A stretch of 12,304 bases of DNA from Bacteroidales bacterium UBA3684 (GTDB lineage Bacteria; Bacteroidota; Bacteroidia; Bacteroidales; P3), in contig DFIZ01000053.1 of the NCBI GenBank assembly GCA_002372855.1, forward strand, positions 1-12,304. Direction: 5' to 3'. The stretch's first letter is position 1, and every line of letters starts with the position of its first letter. The translations under genes and the position numbers were made by a program. Positions 1 through 6,169 of this stretch are shown here, in pieces. The notes below the pieces were generated by a model. The model made no database searches, was not told the DNA's origin, and saw nothing but the letters and a program-made list of their open reading frames with translations.

Positions 1-145
1 ATATAAGAAATGCCGAATTATGTACCTCTTCGACCCCTCTCGGACCCCTCCTATCGGGAGACGCTGTATGTTGAGGCGCGGCAGGCTCCGGCTCCTTGCC
101 GGCGGGCGGACGGAGGGCTGAGGGACAGGGGGAAAGAAGATATTT
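1..145. other. Non-coding upstream stretch, no gene seen
   Basis: No convincing coding frame is visible here. The stretch is GC-rich after about base 30. It contains a short direct repeat, GACCCCTC at 32-39 and again at 43-50, and a weak 5-bp inverted repeat (CCGGC, 5-base loop, GCCGG) around 89-103. Neither is strong enough to call a terminator. It may be the tail of the preceding intergenic region. Confidence 0.5.
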
Positions 146-176
146 TTTGCGGTGTCGGGAAAAAGTTGTAATTTTG
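146..176 (+). promoter_or_regulatory. Bacteroidetes-type promoter for the DUF62 gene
   Basis: A -33-like TTTG at 146-149 is followed after 19 bases by TAATTTTG at 169-176, matching the TAnnTTTG -7 box of Bacteroidetes. Transcription would start near 183-186, leaving a roughly 20-base A-rich leader before the ATG at 205. No Shine-Dalgarno site is present, as is usual in this phylum. Confidence 0.75.
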
Positions 177-204
177 CAGCCGGATTTATCCGCGAAAAAA
201 AGAA

Positions 205-1002
205 ATGAAGACACCCATTGTGACACTGACCACCGACTGGGGCTCCCAGGGCTTCTTCACCGGCATGGTGAAGGGGGCGCTGATGAGCATGGTGGAGGGT
301 GTGCAGGTGGTGGACATCACGCACAGCGTGGAGCCCTTCAACGTGAGGGAGGCCACCTTCGTGGTCAAGAACGCCTGCAAGGGTTTTCCGGCGGGGACGG
401 TGCACATTGTCGACGTGGCGTCGAGCCACTCGGAGGAGCACCCCTTCGTGGTGGTGAAAGCCCGCGGGCAGTACTACATCTGCAGCGACAACGGCCTGCC
501 GTCGATGGCCTTCGGCGAGAACATCGAGGACGTGATCCGCATACCGGTGCAGGAGAACGGGGTCTACAATTTCGCCGCCTACACGCTGTTCACGCGCGTG
601 GCGGCACGGCTGCTGGGCGGCGCCACGATGCGCGACATCGGGCCGCGCCACGAGAACCTGCTGCAGCGCCCCAACGTGGGATGGATGCCGCAGGGCGACG
701 GCGGATACCGCATCTACATAGAATACATCGACAGCTACGGCAACGCCTATCTGGGCATGAGCTACAAGGAGTTCGAGGAGCTGCGGCAGGGCCGCAAATT
801 CGTCATCACGCTGCGCGAGCAGGAGGTCGACGAGCTGATGGCCTCCTACTACCAGCAGCACAAGGCCAACGACCCGCGGCACAAGCTGCGCCTGACGGTG
901 TCGGCCACCGGCGTGCTGGAGCTGGCCGTCAAGGAGAGCTCCTTCACCCAGCTGATGGGCCTCCGCGCCACCGACTCGGTGCTGCTGAGGTTCAAGGAGT
1001 GA
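205..1002 (+). CDS. SAM hydroxide adenosyltransferase-like protein (DUF62 family)
   Basis: This 265-residue protein belongs to the DUF62 / SAM hydroxide adenosyltransferase family, whose studied members split S-adenosylmethionine into adenosine and methionine with water and are related to SAM fluorinase and chlorinase. The family pattern is clear: TLTTDWGSQGFF near residues 7-18 (D11), VDITH at 36-40, FPAGTVHIVD at 61-70, SDNGL at 94-98, and a C-terminal-domain signature IDSYGNAYLG at 175-184. The length suits the family. By eye, however, the catalytic Asp-Arg-His triad looks incomplete. The Asp may be D70, but the DPGVGTxR loop reads DVASSHSEEH, and the HGRDxFxP segment reads AAYTLFTR (124-131), with no His. 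It could be a Bacteroidetes subfamily with altered chemistry or only a SAM-binding protein. The gene stands alone behind its own promoter and converges on the DUF3078 gene. The ATG at 205 is chosen because the family motif starts about six residues later and the promoter lies just upstream. Confidence 0.9.
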   Translation: MKTPIVTLTTDWGSQGFFTGMVKGALMSMVEGVQVVDITHSVEPFNVREATFVVKNACKGFPAGTVHIVDVASSHSEEHPFVVVKARGQYYICSDNGLPSMAFGENIEDVIRIPVQENGVYNFAAYTLFTRVAARLLGGATMRDIGPRHENLLQRPNVGWMPQGDGGYRIYIEYIDSYGNAYLGMSYKEFEELRQGRKFVITLREQEVDELMASYYQQHKANDPRHKLRLTVSATGVLELAVKESSFTQLMGLRATDSVLLRFKE

Positions 1003-1006
1003 GGGC

Positions 1007-1069
1007 GAGTGGCTGAGTGACCGAGTGGCTGAGTGGCTGAGTGGCTAAGTAGCTACGTGGCTGAGTGGA
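1007..1069 (+). repeat. Tandem octamer array, left arm (GAGTGGCT x about 8)
   Basis: Starting four bases after the DUF62 stop codon, the unit GAGTGGCT is repeated head to tail with no spacer. The units begin at 1007, 1015, 1023, 1031, 1039, 1047, 1055 and 1063. Those at 1007, 1023, 1031 and 1039 are exact; the others are GAGTGACC, AAGTAGCT, ACGTGGCT and a last truncated GAGTGGA. The 8-base period is not a multiple of three, which argues against coding. The array is answered by a reverse-complement array at 1135-1190. Confidence 0.9.
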
Positions 1070-1085
1070 TTGATGAATAATAAAA

Positions 1086-1121
1086 AAAAGAGTTCGCGAA
1101 CTTGTGTTCGCGAACTCTTTT
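1086..1121. terminator. Bidirectional intrinsic terminator, perfect 16-bp stem
   Basis: AAAAGAGTTCGCGAAC (1086-1101) and its exact reverse complement (1106-1121) enclose a four-base loop TTGT. T-rich sequence follows on the plus strand (TTTTACTTTTT to 1128), and eight A bases at 1082-1089 give a T run on the minus strand. It therefore should end both the DUF62 transcript and the convergent recX-DUF3078 transcript. The inner core GTTCGCGAAC is itself a palindrome and appears in both arms. Confidence 0.9.
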
Positions 1122-1134
1122 ACTTTTTCTGCTC

Positions 1135-1190
1135 AGTCACTTAGCTACTTAGCAACTCAGCTACTCAGTCACTTAGCTACTCAGCCACTC
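1135..1190 (-). repeat. Tandem octamer array, right arm (reverse complement)
   Basis: Seven contiguous 8-base units begin at 1135, 1143, 1151, 1159, 1167, 1175 and 1183: AGTCACTT, AGCTACTT, AGCAACTC, AGCTACTC, AGTCACTT, AGCTACTC, AGCCACTC. Read on the minus strand they are RAGTNGCT-like, the same unit as the left arm. The outermost unit, AGCCACTC, is the exact complement of GAGTGGCT, and the sixth unit from the outside (AAGTAGCT) is identical on both sides. The array ends five bases before the DUF3078 stop codon. Confidence 0.9.
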
Positions 1191-1195
1191 TAATC

Positions 1196-2293
1196 TCACT
1201 GCTTGGGGGTCTTCCAGGAGAAGAAGACCTGCACGCCGGCCATCTGGTAGACCTGCAGGTGGCCCCACTTGCCCATGCCGGAGAAGTCGGTGTCCCACTT
1301 GAGGTTGAGGGCGAAGTTGGCGGCGATGTGGGAGGAGAAACGGTAGTCGAGCTTTACTTCGAAGTCGAGGTCGGTCTCGAAGACGCGGCGCTGGAGCCAG
1401 TTCATGTCGGCGAGGTCGGCCCAGGTCTCGTCGGTGGCGGCGAGGTTGTATTCGCAGTCCTCGGGTTTGGTGAGGGTGCCGGGATTGTCGACAAAGGCCT
1501 GAATATTGTCCCAGGCCATGTTGGAGGGTTTCTTGTAGTCGTAGAAGAGCTCGAGGCGTGCGTAGAGGTCGAGGCTGGGGAGGAGGTCCTTCTTGAGGTA
1601 CTGAGCCTTGACGTAGCTACCGAGGGCGAAGTAGGCGTGGGTCCAGGAGCGGTCAGGGTCGGCGGGGTTGAAGCCCTTGTCCTGGATGACACCATAGGTG
1701 TAGCCGGAGTCGATGAGGTCGTTGTTGAAGACGAAGGTGGTCTTGCCGGTCAGGAAAGAGAAGGAGACAGACCAGTCGGCTTTCTTGTGCTCGAAGGAGA
1801 GAGCGGTGGTGAGGTAGGCCGGGGCGAAGAAGGAGGAGACCATCTTGCCCTCGTTGTCGCCGGCGCCGGCGTACTCGTAGCCGGGGGCGAACTGGGTCTT
1901 GAGGTTGGCGGTGAAGCTGGCGCCCCAGTCCTTGTAGGCCTTCCAGGAGATGGCGGAGGTGAGGTCGATCTTGTCGAGGCTCTTGCGGATGCTCTCGAAG
2001 CGGCCGCCTTCAGCGGAGTTGTCGAGGTCCTGCCATGCCTGGCCGAAGCCGAGGTCCACGATGTTGTCCCACACATACCTGGGATGGGTGTACTTGTAGT
2101 TGCCGAAGAAGGTGATGTTGAGGTCGATCTGCGACGTACCGGTGGAGGACCAGTTGTTGAACATCATCTCGTTGAGTTTGAGAGCGGGGGTAGAGGAGGT
2201 GGTCCAGGAACCTTGGGGTTTGTCATCCTGCGCGGTGGCAGGGACGGCGGCAGCCATGAAGAGCGCCATGCAAAGAGCGTAAATACGTTTCAT
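1196..2293 (-). CDS. DUF3078 exported protein
   Basis: This 365-residue protein matches the DUF3078 family of Bacteroidetes, whose function is unknown and which is thought to be envelope-associated. A signal peptide (MKRIYALC start, hydrophobic ALFMAAAVPA, likely cut after A21 before QDDKP) is followed by alternating aromatic and polar strands typical of an outer-membrane beta structure. The family marks NEMMFNNWSSTG and YVWDNIVDLGFGQAW are near the N-terminus. The frame is open for another 141 codons upstream, but that stretch overlaps recX in another frame and shows low-complexity Arg/Pro content. The ATG at 2293 is preferred because it directly starts the signal peptide and overlaps the recX stop as ATGA, suggesting translational coupling. 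It would be transcribed from the recX promoter and end at the hairpin at 1086-1121. Confidence 0.88.
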   Translation of the reverse strand: MKRIYALCMALFMAAAVPATAQDDKPQGSWTTSSTPALKLNEMMFNNWSSTGTSQIDLNITFFGNYKYTHPRYVWDNIVDLGFGQAWQDLDNSAEGGRFESIRKSLDKIDLTSAISWKAYKDWGASFTANLKTQFAPGYEYAGAGDNEGKMVSSFFAPAYLTTALSFEHKKADWSVSFSFLTGKTTFVFNNDLIDSGYTYGVIQDKGFNPADPDRSWTHAYFALGSYVKAQYLKKDLLPSLDLYARLELFYDYKKPSNMAWDNIQAFVDNPGTLTKPEDCEYNLAATDETWADLADMNWLQRRVFETDLDFEVKLDYRFSSHIAANFALNLKWDTDFSGMGKWGHLQVYQMAGVQVFFSWKTPKQ

Positions 2294-2778
2294 TGTTGTA
2301 GGGTATTTGTTATTATTTGATTGATTTCGGAGATGAGGAATCCACGCGAGAGGAGGAAGGCCGTGAGCTTCTGGCGCAGGGCCGCGGTGTCGTCGACGGA
2401 GCGGCGGAGTTCCTGGAGTTTTTTTCCGGCCACATCGGCAAGGACGGCGAGGTAGTCGTCGTCGCTGACGGCGGCCATGCCGACGGCCACGGCCGCACGG
2501 GGCAAATGCTTGAGGCGCAGCTGGTAGAGGACCTTCTGCCTGCCCCAGTGCTGGTGGAGGATTTTGCTCTCGCAATAGGCACGGGCATAGCGCTCGTCGT
2601 TGAGGTAGTTCTCGGCGAAGAGGGTGTCGACCACAGCGTCGGATTCGGCGGGGGTGGCGCCCCAGGTGACGAGCTTCTGACGGACGGCGTCCTCGCACTG
2701 TTCGGCGAGGGAACAATAGCGTCGCGCCTTGTCGAGCAAGGTGCGGTAAGAGTCGCTGTTTCGGAGGTTTTCGTCCAT
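2290..2778 (-). CDS. recX: Regulatory protein RecX
   Basis: This 162-residue protein is RecX, a cytoplasmic helical protein that in studied bacteria binds RecA filaments and limits recombinase activity. The hallmark segment ENYLNDERYARAYCESK followed by WGRQKVLYQL is at about residues 56-86, flanked by helical three-helix repeats, and the length is normal for the family. The frame is open for 38 more codons upstream, but those residues run across the promoter (2803-2832) and do not look like RecX, so the ATG at 2778 was chosen. No recA gene is nearby. The stop codon overlaps the start of the downstream DUF3078 gene by four bases, so an envelope protein and a recombination regulator appear to share one message. 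Confidence 0.9.
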   Translation of the reverse strand: MDENLRNSDSYRTLLDKARRYCSLAEQCEDAVRQKLVTWGATPAESDAVVDTLFAENYLNDERYARAYCESKILHQHWGRQKVLYQLRLKHLPRAAVAVGMAAVSDDDYLAVLADVAGKKLQELRRSVDDTAALRQKLTAFLLSRGFLISEINQIITNTLQQ

Positions 2779-2802
2779 CGTGGCAAGGTATAAAACAAAG
2801 TG

Positions 2803-2832
2803 CAAAAGTACAACTTTTTTTTGAAACGGCAA
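2803..2832 (-). promoter_or_regulatory. Promoter for recX-DUF3078
   Basis: On the minus strand, TTGC (2832-2829) is followed after 18 bases by TACTTTTG (2810-2803), a full match to TAnnTTTG. The expected start is near 2796, giving a leader of about 18 bases before the recX ATG at 2778. It sits back to back with the plus-strand promoter at 2840-2870. Confidence 0.7.
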
Positions 2833-2839
2833 GAATGAT

Positions 2840-2870
2840 TTTGCCATATCAGGATTTTTTTGTATCTTTG
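2840..2870 (+). promoter_or_regulatory. Promoter for the GT5-like/DUF4270/MORN/maf operon
   Basis: TTTG at 2840-2843 is followed after 19 bases by TATCTTTG at 2863-2870. Transcription would start near 2877-2880, about 18 bases before the ATG at 2897. The leader is A/T-rich with no Shine-Dalgarno sequence. Only seven bases separate it from the outer edge of the divergent recX promoter, so the two polymerase sites must compete or share a regulator. Confidence 0.8.
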
Positions 2871-2896
2871 CATTTAATAATAATATAAACAATTTT

Positions 2897-3724
2897 ATGG
2901 CAAAAGGGAGAATACTATTTGTGAATCAGGAAATTGCGCCTTTTTCACCCGAAAACGAACAGAGCTTGTTCGGGCGCTATTTGCCTGCAAAGACACAGGA
3001 GATAGGACGCGAGATCAGGGTTTTTATGCCTAAGTTCTGCGAAGTGAACGACCGCAAGCACCAACTTCATGAAGTGATACGCCTTTCGGGAATGAATCTT
3101 ATTGTGAACAACTGCGACCACCAGCTCATCATTAAAGTGGGCTCTATTCCATCGGCACGCATGCAGGTCTACTTCATCGACAACGAAGAATATTTCATCA
3201 ACAGCAAAGGCCTTCTGGACGAGCAGGGGCACCCCTTCGCCGACACCGACGAGCGGTTGCTCTTCTTCGGACGCGGCACGCTGGAGGCCGTGCGCAAGCT
3301 GGCCTGGCAGCCGCACCTGATACACTTCACCGGATGGTTTGCCTCGATGATACCCTTCTACCTTCGCCGCATCAACAAGGAGAACGCCTTCTTCAGCGGC
3401 ACCAAGATGGTCATCACCCTGACGGGCGACCGCTTTGAGGGGCCCATCGGCGGCGACCTGGAGCGCAAGATGAAGACCGACGGCGCCACCGCCAAGGACC
3501 TGCGCCTCTACGGCCAGACCGACTACCTGGGCCTTATGAAATCGGCCATCACCTACTCGCAGGGCGTGGTCATCGGGTCGCCCAACGCACATCCCGAACT
3601 GGTGGCCTTCGCCAAGGAGAACAAACGCAACGTGCTCGACTACATCGAGGACCGCGACGAGTTCTTTGCCCGCATCAACAAGTTCTACGACAGCATCGTA
3701 GGCAGCAGCAAATTTGAGAACTAA
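2897..3724 (+). CDS. Glycogen/starch synthase-like protein, N-terminal lobe only
   Basis: This 275-residue protein resembles the N-terminal (acceptor-side) Rossmann lobe of GT5 glycogen/starch synthases; it starts ILFVNQEIAPF and keeps REIRVFMPKF and the INDRKHQLHEV-type segment known from short Bacteroidales homologues. It lacks the whole C-terminal lobe that holds the ADP-glucose site, being about 200 residues shorter than a true synthase. The KxGGLxDV glycine loop expected near residue 20 reads PENEQSLFGRYLP, and the conserved HxHDW or HCHGW motif reads HFTGW (143-147). I therefore infer it is not a glycogen synthase by itself; it may be a regulator or a subunit that needs a partner. It is the first gene of an operon, nine bases before the DUF4270 gene, a pairing I recall from other Bacteroidales. 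Databases commonly name such proteins glycogen synthase, which is probably too strong. Confidence 0.85.
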   Translation: MAKGRILFVNQEIAPFSPENEQSLFGRYLPAKTQEIGREIRVFMPKFCEVNDRKHQLHEVIRLSGMNLIVNNCDHQLIIKVGSIPSARMQVYFIDNEEYFINSKGLLDEQGHPFADTDERLLFFGRGTLEAVRKLAWQPHLIHFTGWFASMIPFYLRRINKENAFFSGTKMVITLTGDRFEGPIGGDLERKMKTDGATAKDLRLYGQTDYLGLMKSAITYSQGVVIGSPNAHPELVAFAKENKRNVLDYIEDRDEFFARINKFYDSIVGSSKFEN

Positions 3725-3733
3725 ACAACCATT

Positions 3734-4999
3734 ATGAAAATCATCAACAAAGGTTTACTTGCACTGGCGGCCGTTGCACTGATGGCATTCCAGACGGCCT
3801 GCACCGACGAGGAGTCGGCGCTGGGCATAGACCTTGTGGACACCGCCACACTCTACAACGGACAGACCGACACACTCTACGCCGACACGGCATGGACCGA
3901 ATACGAGGACTCGCTGCTCACGAGCAACTACTCGTTCGGCATCATCGGCAACTACCACGACGTCACCTTCGGCAAGGTGAGCTCGTGGCTCTACACCCAG
4001 ATAGCATTGCCGCCGAACACCAACGACATTGCCTTCGACCACTCGCTCGTAATGGACTCCGTGGTGCTGACGCTGGCCAAAACGCAACTCTTCCCCGACT
4101 CCAGCCGTACATACAACTTCCATTTCGAGGTGGTGCAGCTGGCCGAGGCCCTGAAGAGCGACACATCCTTCTACGCCACCAGTACGCTGCCTGTGGCATC
4201 GCAGCCGAGCAAGGTGTTTTTTGACGGCAACGTGTCCGTCGGCGAACGGGATTCGGTAATCAGCCTGAAGCTTAGACCGAGCTTCTACAACGTGATTTAC
4301 CGCACTGCCACGGCCGAGGAATTCATCGAACAGACCAAGGGACTGCGTGTAAGGATAACCAACGAGGGCGACGAGGGTATGGTGACCATCGATTTCTCGT
4401 CGGCCGCCACGTGCCTGCGCGCCCACTACCACTACGCCAACGGCAACGACACCACCGTGGGCTTCTACACCTTCCTGCTGGGTGCCGGCACAGCACATTT
4501 CACCCACTTCGAGCACGACTATTCAGGCACCCTGTTCAACGGGCGTCCCAAACTGCCGGGAACCCTGAGACTCTTCCTCGAGCCCATGGGCGGGCACCAG
4601 ATGCGCCTGAGTTTCAACCGCGACCTGCAGGCTTTCCACGAGGCTCATCCCTGGGCGGTGATACACCATGCCGAACTCATCATGCCTCTGGCACCCGAGT
4701 CGCCGGCACTGCATCCCGACCAGATCATCACCCTCGGCAGACTGGCGGACAGCACGGACGCCTACATCGACGACCTGATTGACCTCTACACCCTGACGGG
4801 ATACGACGGCTCGTACCACGAAGACGGCAACTACTATCGCATGCGCGTCACCCAACACCTGCAAGGCCTGATGCGCCAGGGAGAAGACCGCGGCCTGCTG
4901 CTGCTCCTCAACTCGCGACGCAATGCAGCACAACGAGCCATCTTCAACGGCACCGGCACCGCCAACCGACCCAGAATCATATTTGTCTATTCCGAATAA
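3734..4999 (+). CDS. DUF4270 family lipoprotein
   Basis: This 421-residue protein belongs to DUF4270, a Bacteroidetes family of envelope lipoproteins without assigned function. The N-terminus is a lipoprotein signal (MKIINKGLLALAAVALMAFQ) with the lipidated Cys at residue 23; the residues before it, Q-T-A, fit the lipobox loosely. It is followed by TDEES and ALGIDLVD. Family features follow: the repeated TDTLYADT-like strands, NYHDVTFGKV around residue 75, and a DSVVLTLAK strand around residue 110, with a beta-rich remainder ending in an IIFVYSE strand. It is expected to be anchored at the outer membrane. It is the second gene of the operon, 24 bases before the MORN-repeat gene, so it may act together with that exported protein; this is inference from position only. 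Confidence 0.88.
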   Translation: MKIINKGLLALAAVALMAFQTACTDEESALGIDLVDTATLYNGQTDTLYADTAWTEYEDSLLTSNYSFGIIGNYHDVTFGKVSSWLYTQIALPPNTNDIAFDHSLVMDSVVLTLAKTQLFPDSSRTYNFHFEVVQLAEALKSDTSFYATSTLPVASQPSKVFFDGNVSVGERDSVISLKLRPSFYNVIYRTATAEEFIEQTKGLRVRITNEGDEGMVTIDFSSAATCLRAHYHYANGNDTTVGFYTFLLGAGTAHFTHFEHDYSGTLFNGRPKLPGTLRLFLEPMGGHQMRLSFNRDLQAFHEAHPWAVIHHAELIMPLAPESPALHPDQIITLGRLADSTDAYIDDLIDLYTLTGYDGSYHEDGNYYRMRVTQHLQGLMRQGEDRGLLLLLNSRRNAAQRAIFNGTGTANRPRIIFVYSE

Positions 5000-5023
5000 T
5001 ACCGAGAAAACATTTTCAAGAAT

Positions 5024-6169
5024 ATGAGAAGAATCCTTGTCCTTGCACTGATTTCTTTTGCAGGCCTCCAAACGATGGCCACCGCCCAAACACCCTACCA
5101 AAAGAAATACTCCAACAGCAACCAGCCCGCAGTACAGGGCACCCTCAACGACCAGAACCGCCGCACCGGCAGCTGGACATGGTGGTACACCAATGGGAAG
5201 ATTTCGCAGGAAGGCACCTACGAAAACGGCAATAAGGTCGGCGTGTGGACACTCTACTACGAGGACGGCAGCCGCATGGCCGAGGAATGCTACGGCACCG
5301 GCACCAGCCGCTCGTGGCACCGCAACGGCGACCTGAAGAGCGAAGTGGCCGTGGAGAACGGCAAGAAGACAGGACTCTACCGCTCGTGGCACGACAACGG
5401 GCAGAAGGAGGAGGAATACACCTACGTCAACGGCAAACGCGAAGGCAATACCTTCCAGTGGCACCGCAACGGCGCCCTGCGTTTCAGCGGACAATACAAA
5501 AACGACGCCCTGCAGGGCGACGCCGTATGGTATTTCCCCAACGGCAAAGTCGACATGCGCGGCAAGTTCGTCGATGGCGAGCAGGACGGCGAATGGTCCT
5601 TCTACTGGCGCAGCAACGGCAAGCTCGGTATTCAAGGTACCTATGCCAAAGGCAAGGAAATCGGCCAGTGGACCTACTACTACGAGACCGGCGAGCGCTG
5701 GCGCACGGGCAACTACAACAACGGCCAACGCGAAGGCCTCTGGACCACATGGTATGAATCGGGTGCCAAACTGCACGAAGGCAGCTATGCCAACGGCAAA
5801 GAGGACGGCCGCTGGACCTCGTGGTACGAGAACGGCAAAGTGGACTACTTCGGAGACTTCGACGACGGCGAGATGGTCGGCGAATGGCGCGGCCTCTACG
5901 ACGACGGTTCCGTCCGCTACATTATCCACTATTCCGACAACGAAAAGAACGGCGAGGAAGTGCGCTTTTACCCCGACGGGAAGGTCGAGCTGCGCCAGAA
6001 CTTCCAGGACGGCCGCCTCAACGGAAAATATGAACGCTACAACGAGGCTGGCGCCCTGGTGGAGAAAGGCCAGTTCCTGAATGGAGAGAAAGACGGCCGC
6101 TGGACATGGTACGAGAACGGCCGCGAAGTGTACAAAGCCAAATTCAAGGAAGGGAAAGAGACCAAATGA
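5024..6169 (+). CDS. Exported MORN-repeat protein (YwqK-like), 14 repeats
   Basis: This 381-residue protein consists of a signal peptide (MRRILVLALISFAGLQTMATA, likely cut after A21), a short linker, and then about 14 tandem repeats of roughly 24 residues from residue 39 to the end. The unit is of the form GxYxNGKxxGxWxxWYxNGKxxxE, the MORN_2 variant found in COG2849/YwqK-like proteins. The third repeat (ECYGTGTS...) is shortened to about 20 residues; the others are nearly full length. MORN_2 proteins fold into beta-hairpin solenoids that bind partner proteins. Some are named antitoxins by analogy with Bacillus YwqK, but no YwqJ-like toxin is next to it and this one carries a secretion signal, so an antitoxin role is unsupported. 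It follows the lipoprotein gene and its stop overlaps the maf start (ATGA). Confidence 0.88.
   Translation: MRRILVLALISFAGLQTMATAQTPYQKKYSNSNQPAVQGTLNDQNRRTGSWTWWYTNGKISQEGTYENGNKVGVWTLYYEDGSRMAEECYGTGTSRSWHRNGDLKSEVAVENGKKTGLYRSWHDNGQKEEEYTYVNGKREGNTFQWHRNGALRFSGQYKNDALQGDAVWYFPNGKVDMRGKFVDGEQDGEWSFYWRSNGKLGIQGTYAKGKEIGQWTYYYETGERWRTGNYNNGQREGLWTTWYESGAKLHEGSYANGKEDGRWTSWYENGKVDYFGDFDDGEMVGEWRGLYDDGSVRYIIHYSDNEKNGEEVRFYPDGKVELRQNFQDGRLNGKYERYNEAGALVEKGQFLNGEKDGRWTWYENGREVYKAKFKEGKETK

Noticed and set aside
177..204. SAM riboswitch ahead of the SAM-related gene
   Set aside because: The leader between the predicted start and the ATG is only about 20 bases, far too short for any known SAM riboswitch.
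96..1016. 306-residue plus-strand frame covering the DUF62 gene
   Set aside because: Arg/Gly/His-rich translation in a different frame from the clear DUF62 protein, and its start precedes the promoter.
1007..1190. CRISPR array
   Set aside because: Units are 8 bases, contiguous, without spacers, and switch orientation across a terminator; no cas gene is present.
1259..2320. 353-residue plus-strand open frame over the DUF3078 gene
   Set aside because: Gly/Val/Glu-rich low-complexity translation typical of antisense reading in GC-rich DNA.
2294..2716. N-terminal extension of the DUF3078 protein
   Set aside because: The extra 141 codons overlap recX in another frame and read as Arg/Pro-rich low complexity, while a signal peptide begins at the ATG at 2293.
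5024..6169. Antitoxin of a YwqJK toxin-antitoxin pair
   Set aside because: The repeat type is shared, but no toxin gene is adjacent and a signal peptide sends the product out of the cytoplasm.
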